From assembly GCF_014195445.1 (NCBI RefSeq), contig NZ_JACIBT010000001.1, forward strand, positions 186,001-250,000: a DNA stretch of 64,000 nt, written 5' to 3'. This DNA is from Garicola koreensis (GTDB lineage: Bacteria; Actinomycetota; Actinomycetes; Actinomycetales; Micrococcaceae). The notes below the pieces were generated by a model. That model saw only the letters and a program-made list of their open reading frames with translations, ran no database searches and was not told the DNA's origin. The first letter of the stretch is position 1. Every line of letters begins with the position of its first letter. This document shows, piece after piece, positions 35,343 through 44,313 of the stretch. A program made the translations under genes and the position numbers.

Positions 35343-35807
35343 TCACCAGGACAGGTCGCCTGCTAGGTGGTGGCCGAGATTGGTGAGGGCTTCCTCCCAG
35401 CCGTCGTAGACGAAGCCGTCGCCGTGCTGGCCTGCGATGCCGCGCAGGTGGAAGACCAGTTCAGTGCCGCCGTCATGCTCGGAGAATGTCAGCGTGATGA
35501 TTGGTGCAGTCTCCACAGGCGTCTGCGGGTCGCCCCACGTCAGGACGAGGCGGTGGATGGGCTCGACTTCCAAGAACGTTCCGCCGGTGGGAAACTTCTC
35601 GCCAGTCTCCTCGCTGGTCATGGTGTAGCGGTAGGTGCCGCCTACGCGCACATCAAAGGAGACCGAATCGGTACTGACGCCGAAGGGTCGCAGCCACTGC
35701 GCAAGCTCCAGCTCCTCGGTCCAGGCCCGCCACACCATTTCGCGCGGTGTATCAAAGCGGCGGGTGATGGAGAACTCTGGGGTGGGTGTCTCAGGGGAAG
35801 TGCTCAT
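35343..35807 (-). CDS. SRPBCC/AHSA1-family protein
   Basis: A 154-residue START-like domain protein: ITRRFDTPREMVWRAWTE at the start, FDVRVGGTYRYTM in the middle and a final helix (DGWEEALTNLGHHLA). Such proteins bind hydrophobic ligands and are frequently co-encoded with an ArsR regulator. It overlaps that gene by 17 bp, a common operon form. Ligand unknown. Confidence 0.88.
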   Translation of the reverse strand: MSTSPETPTPEFSITRRFDTPREMVWRAWTEELELAQWLRPFGVSTDSVSFDVRVGGTYRYTMTSEETGEKFPTGGTFLEVEPIHRLVLTWGDPQTPVETAPIITLTFSEHDGGTELVFHLRGIAGQHGDGFVYDGWEEALTNLGHHLAGDLSW

Positions 35808-36138
35808 GGTCCTTGCCCTTCATAGTTTCCAGATGTTGTTCCAGGGCGTCGAGGCGGAGGTTCCACTCGCGGCGCTGCTGGTCGATCCATGCCGAGACCT
35901 CGTCGAGGGGCTCTGACTGCAGTGACAGCGTCCGCCACTGTGCCCGGGTTGTACGGGTCACCAGCCCTGCGCGCTCCAGGACCTTCAGATGCCGGGAGAT
36001 GGCCGGAGCGCTCATGGTGAACGGCTCCGCTACCTCCTGCACCGTGGCCGGGCCCTGCGCCAGCCTGGTCAGGATGGCCCGGCGGGTGGGATCAGCTAAT
36101 GCCGCGAATGCGAGGCTGAGTCGGTCATCCGAAGCCAT
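35791..36138 (-). CDS. ArsR-family regulator
   Basis: A 115-residue winged-helix protein: FAALADPTRRAILTRLAQG, APAISRHLKVLERAGLV and TRTTRAQWRTLSL. No metal-binding Cys pair is visible, so it is the non-metal ArsR type found with SRPBCC proteins. It is first in the operon and probably autoregulated. A GTTAAC element lies just upstream (36165-36170). Confidence 0.88.
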   Translation of the reverse strand: MASDDRLSLAFAALADPTRRAILTRLAQGPATVQEVAEPFTMSAPAISRHLKVLERAGLVTRTTRAQWRTLSLQSEPLDEVSAWIDQQRREWNLRLDALEQHLETMKGKDHEHFP

Positions 36139-36211
36139 GTAACCACTCCCTTAATTAGTGAGTAGGTTAACTATGGGGGAGTCGCAGGACAATTGTCAAG
36201 GGTATGAGGCG

Positions 36212-37108
36212 CTAATCTTCGTGCTGCGTTGACCGGGCTGCGCGGGTGGTCAGCAGCACTCCGCTGATGACCAGAGCCGCACCGATGATCTGTGCTGCGT
36301 TGATTGCTTCCGAGAGGAAGGCGTAGGCGCCGATCATCGTGACCACCGGCAGGAAGTTCAGAAAGACTGCTGCCTGGGAGGCGCCGAGCACTGCCACGGC
36401 ACGGTTGTACAGCAGCAGTGCGATCACTGAGGGGAAAATGCCCAGATAGGCCAGCCCCGGCCAATAGCTCCACTGCCCCAAGTCAGGAACTCCGAGGACC
36501 GCCCACTCGATGGCCACCAACGGGGCCAGCACCGCCACCGACAAAGCAGTCATCACAAATACCGTGCTGAACTCGGGAAACAGGTGCATGTAGCGCCTGA
36601 CCGCCACCGAGTAGATCGCCCAGGAGAGGATCGCGCCGACCATGATGAGATCCCCGGAGTTCCAACCCCCCAGCCCATCACCGGCACCGGCCAGCACCAC
36701 CCACAGTGCGCCGGCGAAGGAGATCAGCACCCCCACCCACTGCACCAGTCGCAGCCGTTCGCGCAGCAGCCACGCCGCCAGCACAGCCGTGGCCACGGGA
36801 ATGAGCGCTTCCAAGACCGAGACGTTCGTGGCGGAGGTGAACTGCAGGGCCCCGTAGATGAACGTGCTGAAGAAAGTGACCCCGGTCAGCGTCAGCACCA
36901 GCAGAGGCCCGGCATGGCGGCGGAACGTCGCCCGGTGCTCCCACGCCGGGCGCCAGGCGAGCGGAAGCAGCACCACGGCGGCTATCACCAGTCGGAAGAA
37001 TGTCACGGTGATCGGGGGAAGGTCGTTCAGCGCGCTGCCGACGAGAATATTTCCGGCGTAGAAGACGACGACGAATGCGCACGCAATGTAGGCGTACGTC
37101 CTGGTCAT
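36212..37108 (-). CDS. EamA/DMT-family transporter
   Basis: A 298-residue membrane protein with ten hydrophobic segments in two EamA repeats (about residues 5-130 and 145-285). Characteristic blocks are TVTFFRLVIAAVVLLPLAW, SATNVSVLEALIPVATAVLA and LSWAIYSVAVRRYM. Substrate unknown; family members export metabolites or amino acids. It is a single gene divergent from a PadR operon. Confidence 0.85.
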   Translation of the reverse strand: MTRTYAYIACAFVVVFYAGNILVGSALNDLPPITVTFFRLVIAAVVLLPLAWRPAWEHRATFRRHAGPLLVLTLTGVTFFSTFIYGALQFTSATNVSVLEALIPVATAVLAAWLLRERLRLVQWVGVLISFAGALWVVLAGAGDGLGGWNSGDLIMVGAILSWAIYSVAVRRYMHLFPEFSTVFVMTALSVAVLAPLVAIEWAVLGVPDLGQWSYWPGLAYLGIFPSVIALLLYNRAVAVLGASQAAVFLNFLPVVTMIGAYAFLSEAINAAQIIGAALVISGVLLTTRAARSTQHED

Positions 37109-37234
37109 AGTGGGACCGCCCTCCTGTGTTCGCCGGTGTGGATTTCTGCTATGCCCGTGCTCGACGAATTCTAACCAGCATGCCGGAGGCTCGTGGTGGC
37201 CGCTGGGCTCGTGACCACTAAGTTGCGTGACTGA

Positions 37235-37255
37235 CTAGATAGACTTACGATCTAG
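37235..37255. promoter_or_regulatory. Palindrome at the PadR gene start
   Basis: CTAGAT-9 bp-ATCTAG, with perfect 6-bp arms, ends two bases before the GTG start of the PadR gene. It is a likely autoregulatory operator, and the closeness suggests a leaderless or very short-leader transcript. Confidence 0.5.
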
Positions 37256-37257
37256 AT

Positions 37258-37611
37258 GTGATCACGACACAGGACTGGCCGGCCGAATGGCTGCGCGGGG
37301 TGTTGGAGCTCTGCGTGCTGCGGGTGTTGGCCGACGGCCCCACCTACGGGTACCAGATCTCTGCGCGGTTGGCTTCCGGCGGGCTCGGTACGGTCAAAGG
37401 CGGCACCCTCTACCCGCTGCTGAAGCGGTTCGAAGAGGGTGGCCGGGTTCAGACGGAATGGCTACCCGGCGACGGCGGGCCCGGACGCAAGTACTACACG
37501 CTCACCGACCACGGCCGGGAGGTCCTGGCCGAACGGAGCGCCCAGTGGCGGGCGTTCACCCAGATGACAGAGACCATGCTTGAGCATGCACCGCAGAAGG
37601 AGCAGACATGA
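37258..37611 (+). CDS. PadR-family regulator
   Basis: A 117-residue winged-helix protein starting with GTG. The core reads LRVLADGPTYGYQISARL, GTLYPLLKRFEEGG and KYYTLTDHGREVL, all typical of PadR. It overlaps the next gene by four bases (ATGA), an arrangement usual for PadR and HAAS-domain membrane proteins. Confidence 0.9.
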   Translation: MITTQDWPAEWLRGVLELCVLRVLADGPTYGYQISARLASGGLGTVKGGTLYPLLKRFEEGGRVQTEWLPGDGGPGRKYYTLTDHGREVLAERSAQWRAFTQMTETMLEHAPQKEQT

Positions 37612-38378
37612 ACGCCACCGCCTCTTCGAATCGCCGCTCCTATGAGCAGGAGTTAGCACCCCACGTGGAGAAGCAGTGGGCCGAAGCCTTCATCGTGGAG
37701 CTGCGCCTTCAGGGAGTCTCCGGGAAGAACCTCGGGGCTGCGCTGGCCGAAGTCGACTCCCACTGCGCCGACGCTGACGAGTCCGCCCGGCAGACCTTCG
37801 GCGATCCGGCGGTCTACGCCAAGAGCCTGCAGCTGCCCACCGATCCGGCCAACAGTCCTCGCGCGACGGTGATCAGACTGATCCCCACCGCCGTGCAGAT
37901 CATCGGGTTCATGACCCTGATTCGCGCCTCGCCGTCCTACGTTTCTGGCGATCCGGTCGCGATCACCGCAGGGGATGTGGGGATGTTCGCGATACTCGTG
38001 GGCGCCGTCGTCGTCTTTGCCTGGCAGATCCGGCCCCTGACGAATCTGGTGCTGCGCCGACCGGTGGTGGCCACAGCGGGTCTGATGGCGGTGATGCTGG
38101 TGATGCTGCTGCCGCTTGTGCTGTGGCAGCACCCGATCGCCGAATTCGCCGTGCTCAGTGCGGTCAGCTTTGGGGTGGTCTTCCTGCTGGTCGGCACGGT
38201 GTGGGAGGTGGCCCGAGTGCGTACCGAGGCCGCCGAGGAACAGATTTCGCGCCCCCTGGACAGTTCGGAGGAGCTGGAACGGCGTCGTCGGTTTGAACTG
38301 CGGATGAACTATCTGCGCATCTTCATCTTCCCGGTGATCGCCGCAGTGCTGATCGGAGCGACGGTGCTGCTCAGCTGA
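37608..38378 (+). CDS. HAAS-domain membrane protein, PadR partner
   Basis: A 256-residue protein. Residues 1-85 are a cytoplasmic domain (FIVELRLQGVSGKNLGAALA, VDSHCADADESARQTFGDP) of the HAAS/DUF1700-like type. It is followed by five or so transmembrane segments with a basic/acidic loop (about residues 205-230). Such proteins are commonly co-regulated by PadR and affect membrane stress responses in other bacteria. Function here is unknown. Confidence 0.75.
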   Translation: MNATASSNRRSYEQELAPHVEKQWAEAFIVELRLQGVSGKNLGAALAEVDSHCADADESARQTFGDPAVYAKSLQLPTDPANSPRATVIRLIPTAVQIIGFMTLIRASPSYVSGDPVAITAGDVGMFAILVGAVVVFAWQIRPLTNLVLRRPVVATAGLMAVMLVMLLPLVLWQHPIAEFAVLSAVSFGVVFLLVGTVWEVARVRTEAAEEQISRPLDSSEELERRRRFELRMNYLRIFIFPVIAAVLIGATVLLS

Positions 38379-38411
38379 GCATCCAGCCCGGGTGGCTGGC
38401 AGACTGGGACG

Positions 38412-40187
38412 ATGGCCAACAACAGAGCACTGCAGGACACGCTCCACCGGATCGACGGGCAGGGCTACGGCACCTACCGAGAGATCCGCGGGACCCACCA
38501 GTTCGAGGACTTCCGACTATCCGTCGACAAAGTGCAGGTGGACCCCTACGCCCCGCCCTCGCTGATGCGGGTGATTCTGGAGCCCGGCGTCGTCGGCCTG
38601 CCCGCTGAGCTGATTGATGACGCCGCGGGCCGCACCGCCGTCAGCGACTTCCTCACCCGGCGATTCGCTGAGGCCATAGGAGACCACGCGCGCTCTGCCG
38701 CCGAGGCCGGCAAGGACAGTGCGGGCAAGGGCAGTGCGGTGAGCATCGGCACCCCGGGCCAACAGGTGCTGGAGCGCACCAGCGTGCTCATCGCCGAAGA
38801 CCGGATCGAGGCTCGCATCGCAGTGGAGCTTCCGGCCTCCGGCCGGCGAATCCGTGGACGCCAGGCCGCGCGCATCCTCACTGATCAGCTGCCGCAGATC
38901 GTTGACGCCGCGCTGAAGCACAAGAACCTCGACGCAGGTGCGCTGGCCGAGCATGTGCGCCTCTACCGGGACCAGCAGTCGCTGCGTGAGCAGCTGGGCA
39001 CCGCGGGGCTGGTCGGCTTTGTCGGCGCGGGTGCTATCTTGCCCCGGCGGTCAGGTGATTCTGATGCGCCGCTGAAGCAGGGAGCCGTGCCGTTCATCGC
39101 TCCGGACAGCCTGCGGGTCAGCTTCGATCTGCCCAGCGGACTCAGCGTGACCGGAATGGGGGTTCCCGAAGGAGTCACGGTGATCGTCGGCGGCGGGTAC
39201 CACGGCAAATCCACGCTGCTGCGCGCCCTGGAGCGCGGGGTCTACTCCCATGTGGCAGGCGACGGGCGCGAATGGGTCATCGCCAGAGAAGCGACCTCCA
39301 CGATTCGGGCCGAAGACGGGCGAGCGGTGACCGGCGTCGACATCTCCGCGTTCATCTCCGGGCTGCCCTCCGGCGCGGACACCAGGTCCTTCTCCTCGGA
39401 GAACGCCTCCGGCTCCACCTCACAGGCGGCCAACCTGGTCGAAGCCTTGGAGGCTGGCTCCACCGCGCTGCTGATCGATGAGGACACCTCGGCGACCAAC
39501 TTCATGATCCGCGATGAGCGGATGCGACGGCTCATCGCTGATGAGAGGGAACCCATCACCCCGTTCATCGACCGGGTCCGGCCGCTGTGGACCCAGCAGG
39601 GGGTCTCCACAGTGCTGGTCGCCGGGGGATCGGGGGCCTTCTTCGACGTCGCCGACCAGGTGATTGCCCTGGACGAGTACGTGCCGAAGGACGTCACCCA
39701 GGCCGCCGGTGAGATTGCCCGCAGTGATGCGGCCACTGGCGGGGATACTGATGCGGCCAGTGACGCGGCCGACGTCGAATCTGCGGGTCAGGAGCTGATC
39801 TTCAGCCATGACCGCCGTCCCCGGGTGCCCGCCAGCACGGCACTGGCTGAGCGGGGCAAGACGAAACCGGCCACGGCGCGGGGACGGTCAGTCATCCAGT
39901 ACGGGCGGGAACGGGTGGACCTTGCCGCGGTGGCCCAACTGGTCGACGCCGCACAGACCCAGGCGATCGCCCACGCCATGGACCGGCTGGCGGAGACCTT
40001 CGACGGCGAGTCCAGCCTGGCAAAGGCCGTGACCGCGCTGCTGGCCAGAATCGACGACGACGGGGTGGATGCGCTCTCCCCGCACCGCGGCCACCCCGGG
40101 CATCTCGCCCGGCCCCGAGCCCAGGAGATCCACGCAGCGGTCAACCGCTACCGGCACCTGCAGCTCGCCGGCGGCGGTCATAGGTGA
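38412..40187 (+). CDS. ABC-class predicted ATPase (PF09818 type)
   Basis: A 591-residue soluble protein. The N-terminal 240 residues are a dedicated domain (GTYREIRGTHQFEDFRLSVD). The P-loop is an altered GGGYHGKSTLLRAL near residue 260. A later block, STALLIDEDTSATNFMIRD, holds Walker B near residue 355. This layout matches the COG3044 family, whose distant eukaryotic member MRB1590 binds nucleic acid. The C-terminal 150 residues include a His-rich end (PHRGHPGHLARP). The role in bacteria is not established. Confidence 0.85.
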   Translation: MANNRALQDTLHRIDGQGYGTYREIRGTHQFEDFRLSVDKVQVDPYAPPSLMRVILEPGVVGLPAELIDDAAGRTAVSDFLTRRFAEAIGDHARSAAEAGKDSAGKGSAVSIGTPGQQVLERTSVLIAEDRIEARIAVELPASGRRIRGRQAARILTDQLPQIVDAALKHKNLDAGALAEHVRLYRDQQSLREQLGTAGLVGFVGAGAILPRRSGDSDAPLKQGAVPFIAPDSLRVSFDLPSGLSVTGMGVPEGVTVIVGGGYHGKSTLLRALERGVYSHVAGDGREWVIAREATSTIRAEDGRAVTGVDISAFISGLPSGADTRSFSSENASGSTSQAANLVEALEAGSTALLIDEDTSATNFMIRDERMRRLIADEREPITPFIDRVRPLWTQQGVSTVLVAGGSGAFFDVADQVIALDEYVPKDVTQAAGEIARSDAATGGDTDAASDAADVESAGQELIFSHDRRPRVPASTALAERGKTKPATARGRSVIQYGRERVDLAAVAQLVDAAQTQAIAHAMDRLAETFDGESSLAKAVTALLARIDDDGVDALSPHRGHPGHLARPRAQEIHAAVNRYRHLQLAGGGHR

Positions 40188-40234
40188 TGGCATAGGCTGA
40201 GGAGCGCACGCGGGGGCACACACGAAGGAGCACA

Positions 40235-41002
40235 ATGATCCGGATTCTGCTGGTCAGGCACGGCGAGACCGAGTGGAACAAAGACCATCGGCTCCAGGGC
40301 CACTCCGATATTTCCCTGGCCGAATCCGGGGTCCAGCAGGCCCGCATCACCGGCGGGTTCGTCCGCGCCCAGAATCCCCAGCAGGGTTACGTCTCCAACC
40401 TGGTGCGCACCCAGCAGACCTTCGCCGAATTCGGCCTGGACCGTGCACCGCAGGTGGTCCCTGACCTGGCTGAGCAGAACCTGGGGGAGTGGGAAGGCTG
40501 GTACGGCCTGGACGTGCGCACCCAGTTCCCCGAGGACTTCGAGGGCTGGCGGGCCGGCACCCACACCCCCGCCAGCGGCGAGTCCCACCAGCACCTGCTG
40601 ACCCGGATGAAGCGCGCCTTCTTCGACATCGTCCGGGCGACCGCGCAGAGCCGGCCCACCGAGTCTGTGGACCTCAGCTTTAGGCTGCGCACCGCCGTCG
40701 TCGTCTCCCACGGTGCCGCGCTGCGGGTGCTGCTGGAAGGCCTTAGGCTGATCGACCGCCACCAGTTCATCCCGCTGACCCCAGCCTCGGTGACCATGAT
40801 CGACATTCCCCTGCACCGCGGGACGATCTCCTCCACGCTGCCGCACAGCGGGCTGGATGAGGAGGACGACGCCGCCGTAGAGGCCCGACACATCGCTGGG
40901 CTGAGCGACGAGCAGATCACCGACCGGTGCCGGCTGCGGCTGATCAACCTCTCACCCGAGCTGCTCAACCCCGCAGCCGCAGACTCAGTGGCCATCAGAT
41001 GA
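40235..41002 (+). CDS. Histidine phosphatase family protein
   Basis: A 255-residue protein. LVRHGETEWNKDHRLQGHSD carries the catalytic His of the phosphoglycerate-mutase-like family, and VVSHGAALRVLL the second His near residue 165. The C-terminal 60 residues are extra and acidic. Substrate unknown; cobalamin-type and general phosphatases share this pattern. Confidence 0.88.
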   Translation: MIRILLVRHGETEWNKDHRLQGHSDISLAESGVQQARITGGFVRAQNPQQGYVSNLVRTQQTFAEFGLDRAPQVVPDLAEQNLGEWEGWYGLDVRTQFPEDFEGWRAGTHTPASGESHQHLLTRMKRAFFDIVRATAQSRPTESVDLSFRLRTAVVVSHGAALRVLLEGLRLIDRHQFIPLTPASVTMIDIPLHRGTISSTLPHSGLDEEDDAAVEARHIAGLSDEQITDRCRLRLINLSPELLNPAAADSVAIR

Positions 41003-41066
41003 CAGACTTCATCGGCCTCAGGTGACAGCCCTGTTGGCCGAGCGGTGAGCCGAGTACGCTGAGCGT

Positions 41067-42431
41067 ATGTCAGAGCACTACGACGTCGTCATCCTCGGTA
41101 TGGGCCCGGGCGGTGAAGCAGCTGCCGGCCAACTGTTGCAGGCAGGCAAGCGGGTCGCTCTCATCGAGTCAGAGCTCATCGGCGGCGAATGCGGCTACTG
41201 GGCCTGTATCCCGTCGAAGACCCTGCTGCGCCCCGTCGAGCTGGCGCTGGCCACCGCTGCCACCCCGGGCATCACTGCCGGCACCCTCGACTGGGAGAGC
41301 GCCCGGGCCTGGCGAGACGATATGGTGCGCCACCTCGACGACACCAAGCAGGCGGCCGACTACCAAAAGCAGGGGGCCACCGTCATCCGCGGCACCGCAC
41401 GGCTTGCGGCACCGGGCCTCGTCGACGTCGATGGTCGCCGAATCTCGGCCGACCACATCATCATCGCCACCGGCTCCGCGCCAGAGCGTCCGCAGATCGA
41501 GGGACTCGACCAGGCCGCCGTCTGGACCAACCGCGAGGTCACCAACCTTTCTGAAGTTCCTGCGCGAGCCGTCATCATCGGGGCCAGTGCAGTCGCGGTG
41601 GAAGTGAGCCAGTACCTGCGCGGCTTCGGTGCCGAGGTCACCATAGTCGGGCGCGGTCGGCGAATCCTGCGCCGCGAGGAGCCCCGGGTCAGCACCCTGA
41701 TGGAGGAGCACCTGCGCAGCCAAGGCATCAGCCTGCGGCTCGGGGCGACGCCGGTGCGCGCCTCCAACCACGGCACGCACAGCACACTGGAGCTCGATGA
41801 CGGCACCACACTGAGCGCCGAGGTGATCACTCTGGCCACTGGTCGCCGCCCCCGGACCGCCGGACTCGGCCTGGAGGCACTGGGCGTCAGCGTGGAGGAC
41901 CACGGTGCGATCGAGGTGGACGAGCACTGCCGCGCCGGATCAGGTCTGTGGGCCGTCGGCGACGTCACCGGCAGAATGCCGTTCACCCACGTCGCGAAAT
42001 ATCAGGCATCCATTGCCGTCGACGCGATACTCGGCCGACCCCGCACCGCCCAGTACGGCAGCATCCCACGGGTGGTCTTCGGCTCCCCCGAGGTCGCATC
42101 GGTCGGCCTCACCGTGGAACAGGCGAAGACGCAGGGGCTGCCGGTCACCACCGCAGTGGTGGATCTGACCGCCGCACTGGCCCGCCCCTGGACCTATGAG
42201 CAGCAGCCCAGCGGGGCCGAGCTGGGACTGGTGGCCGACGCCGAGGGCGAGACGCTGCTTGGCGCGTGGGCGGTGGCACCTCAGTCCAGTGAGTGGATAC
42301 ACCAGGCCGCTCTGGCCATCGGCGCCGAAATCCCCATCAGCCGGCTCATCGAGCAGGTCGCACAGTTCCCGACCTTCAGCGAGGGCTACCTCACCGCACT
42401 CAGTGAGCTGCAGCAGACCCGGACCAACTGA
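41067..42431 (+). CDS. Pyridine-nucleotide disulfide oxidoreductase, FAD-dependent
   Basis: A 454-residue flavoprotein. FAD motif VVILGMGPGGEAAAG at the start; redox disulfide GGECGYWACIPSKTLL with Cys42 and Cys47. NAD(P)-binding motif IIGASAVAVEVSQYL near residue 170, and AVGDVTGRMPFTHVAKYQ near residue 295. It lacks the His-x-x-x-x-Glu dyad of lipoamide dehydrogenase: the equivalent is QFPTFSEGYL. It is thus closer to the MerA-like group of uncertain substrate. Confidence 0.85.
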   Translation: MSEHYDVVILGMGPGGEAAAGQLLQAGKRVALIESELIGGECGYWACIPSKTLLRPVELALATAATPGITAGTLDWESARAWRDDMVRHLDDTKQAADYQKQGATVIRGTARLAAPGLVDVDGRRISADHIIIATGSAPERPQIEGLDQAAVWTNREVTNLSEVPARAVIIGASAVAVEVSQYLRGFGAEVTIVGRGRRILRREEPRVSTLMEEHLRSQGISLRLGATPVRASNHGTHSTLELDDGTTLSAEVITLATGRRPRTAGLGLEALGVSVEDHGAIEVDEHCRAGSGLWAVGDVTGRMPFTHVAKYQASIAVDAILGRPRTAQYGSIPRVVFGSPEVASVGLTVEQAKTQGLPVTTAVVDLTAALARPWTYEQQPSGAELGLVADAEGETLLGAWAVAPQSSEWIHQAALAIGAEIPISRLIEQVAQFPTFSEGYLTALSELQQTRTN

Positions 42432-42500
42432 CAAATGTCATAGCAAGAAGGTGACACCTGCTCTACTCAGTGCCTGCTGCCACCCGGAACACTGAAGGGT

Positions 42501-43478
42501 ATGAGCAGCGAACCCATCATCCGCACAGAGCACATCACCAAAACCTACCCCACCGGCGACGGCGGCCGGTTCCGAGCCGTCGACGACGTCAGCCTCAGCT
42601 TCGCACCCGGGGAAGTCACCGCCATCCTCGGCCCCAACGGTGCCGGAAAAACCACCTTCCTAGACATCGTGCTGGGCCTGAACACCTCGAACACCGGGAA
42701 TCTGACGATTCTCGGCAAGTCACCCAAAAAGGCTGTGCAGCACGGACACGTCGGAGCCCTGCTGCAGACCGGCGGACTGCTGCCGGACCTCAGCGTCAAA
42801 GAGACCGTACAGATCATCGCCGCACTGCACCACCACCACGTCGGGGTCGACACGGTCATGGAGATTGCCGGGCTCACCGGCATCGCGTCCAAGGCGGTGG
42901 GGAAGTGCTCCGGCGGCCAGCAGCAGCGACTGAAGTTCGCACTCGCCCTGCTGCCCAAACCCGATGTGCTGATCCTCGATGAGCCCACCGCCGGCATGGA
43001 TCCGGCAGCCCGCCACGAGTTCTGGGACCGGATGAACGAGCAGGCCGCCACCGGCACCACAGTCCTGTTCGCCACCCACTATCTGGAGGAGGCTGAACAG
43101 TTCGCCCGCCGCACGGTGCTGATGCACGGCGGCCGGGTGATCGCCGACGGTCCGACTGACGAGGTCCGTCGTCACGCCGGGTCGGCACATGTCTCGGTGA
43201 CCTGGAGCCCGACGCCGACCGAGCTGATCGGGCTGCCGTGCGTGGAGGCCCATGAGGTTCGCGGCAACCAGGTTCTGCTGAGAACCGACAACGCCGACAA
43301 GCTCGCGAAGCACCTGCTGACCACCACCGATGCTCACTCGCTGACCATTCGTTCGGCCAGCCTGGAGGAAGCCTTCATGCAGCTGACCACCGCCGACGAC
43401 CAGCACCGGGCCCCACGGGCCACCACCCAGATGGAGCACACCCAGATGGAGACCGCGCAGAAGGAGACTGCACGATGA
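42501..43478 (+). CDS. ABC exporter ATPase
   Basis: A 325-residue ATPase with Walker A GPNGAGKTTFL near residue 47, signature CSGGQQQRLKF near 135 and Walker B LILDEPTAGMDP near 156. A domain of about 100 residues follows. The last 20 residues contain short Thr/Gln/Glu repeats (QMEHTQMETAQKETA). It overlaps the permease gene by four bases. The four-gene operon with a two-component system resembles LiaFSR/YvfRSTU-type or DesKR-linked exporters. Confidence 0.9.
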   Translation: MSSEPIIRTEHITKTYPTGDGGRFRAVDDVSLSFAPGEVTAILGPNGAGKTTFLDIVLGLNTSNTGNLTILGKSPKKAVQHGHVGALLQTGGLLPDLSVKETVQIIAALHHHHVGVDTVMEIAGLTGIASKAVGKCSGGQQQRLKFALALLPKPDVLILDEPTAGMDPAARHEFWDRMNEQAATGTTVLFATHYLEEAEQFARRTVLMHGGRVIADGPTDEVRRHAGSAHVSVTWSPTPTELIGLPCVEAHEVRGNQVLLRTDNADKLAKHLLTTTDAHSLTIRSASLEEAFMQLTTADDQHRAPRATTQMEHTQMETAQKETAR

Positions 43479-44293
43479 GTGCCACCGCACCCCGCACCGC
43501 CGCCAGCGCCACTGTTCAGGCCAGTTCGATGAGCATCGCGACCTACATCGTCATGGACTTCTGGCGGAACTTCCGCAACTTCGGCAACACCTTCTTCGTC
43601 ATCGTGCTGCCCACCCTGCTGTACCTGTTCTTCGGCGTCTACAACGACTGGTCGGACATCCCGGTCGGCGATAGCGGCAACGTCAGCGCCTGGATCATGA
43701 TCGGCATGGCCGTCTATGGGGCGATCACCGCCACCACAGCGCTGGCCGGATCCGCCGCAGTGGAGCTGCAGCAGGGCTGGGGCCGGGCATTGTCGCTGAC
43801 TGCGATGCCGCATGGTGCCTTCGTGCTGGCCAAGTCGATCATTGCCCTGGCCACGGCGACCCTTCCGGTGATCGTGCTCAATGTGGTCGCCTACTTCACC
43901 GCTGCCGACATGCCCCTGGGAACCTGGATTGCCACGGCGGGCCTCACCCTGGTCGCCGCGCTGCCCTTCGCCTTCTACGGGTTGGCCGTGGGGCTGCTGT
44001 TCCGCTCCGATGCGGCGATCGGCGCCGCTTCCGGGGTGCTGGTGGTCTTCGCGTTCTTGGGCAACGTGTTCATGCCGCTGGGGGGCGTGCTGTTGGACAT
44101 CGGCAAGTTCACCCCCATGTACGGCTCAGCCGCCCTCGCCCGCTATCCGCTCACCGAGGGTGAAATTGTCGGCATGGAGGGGCCGATCGGCACCGACCCG
44201 CTGTGGATGATCCTGGCCAACGTGGCGGCCTGGACCGCAGTCTTCGTCGTCGGGTGCTTGGCCCTGCAGGGCCGCCGGACCACCCGGCGCTGA
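43475..44293 (+). CDS. ABC-2 exporter permease
   Basis: A 272-residue membrane protein with six hydrophobic segments. RNFRNFGNTFFVIVLPTLLY marks the first, and GWGRALSLTAMPHGAFVLAK is the conserved ABC-2 loop. It pairs with the preceding ATPase. Twenty bases separate it from the sensor kinase. Confidence 0.88.
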   Translation: MSATAPRTAASATVQASSMSIATYIVMDFWRNFRNFGNTFFVIVLPTLLYLFFGVYNDWSDIPVGDSGNVSAWIMIGMAVYGAITATTALAGSAAVELQQGWGRALSLTAMPHGAFVLAKSIIALATATLPVIVLNVVAYFTAADMPLGTWIATAGLTLVAALPFAFYGLAVGLLFRSDAAIGAASGVLVVFAFLGNVFMPLGGVLLDIGKFTPMYGSAALARYPLTEGEIVGMEGPIGTDPLWMILANVAAWTAVFVVGCLALQGRRTTRR

Positions 44294-44313
44294 GGGAACC
44301 TAGGATAAGACCC

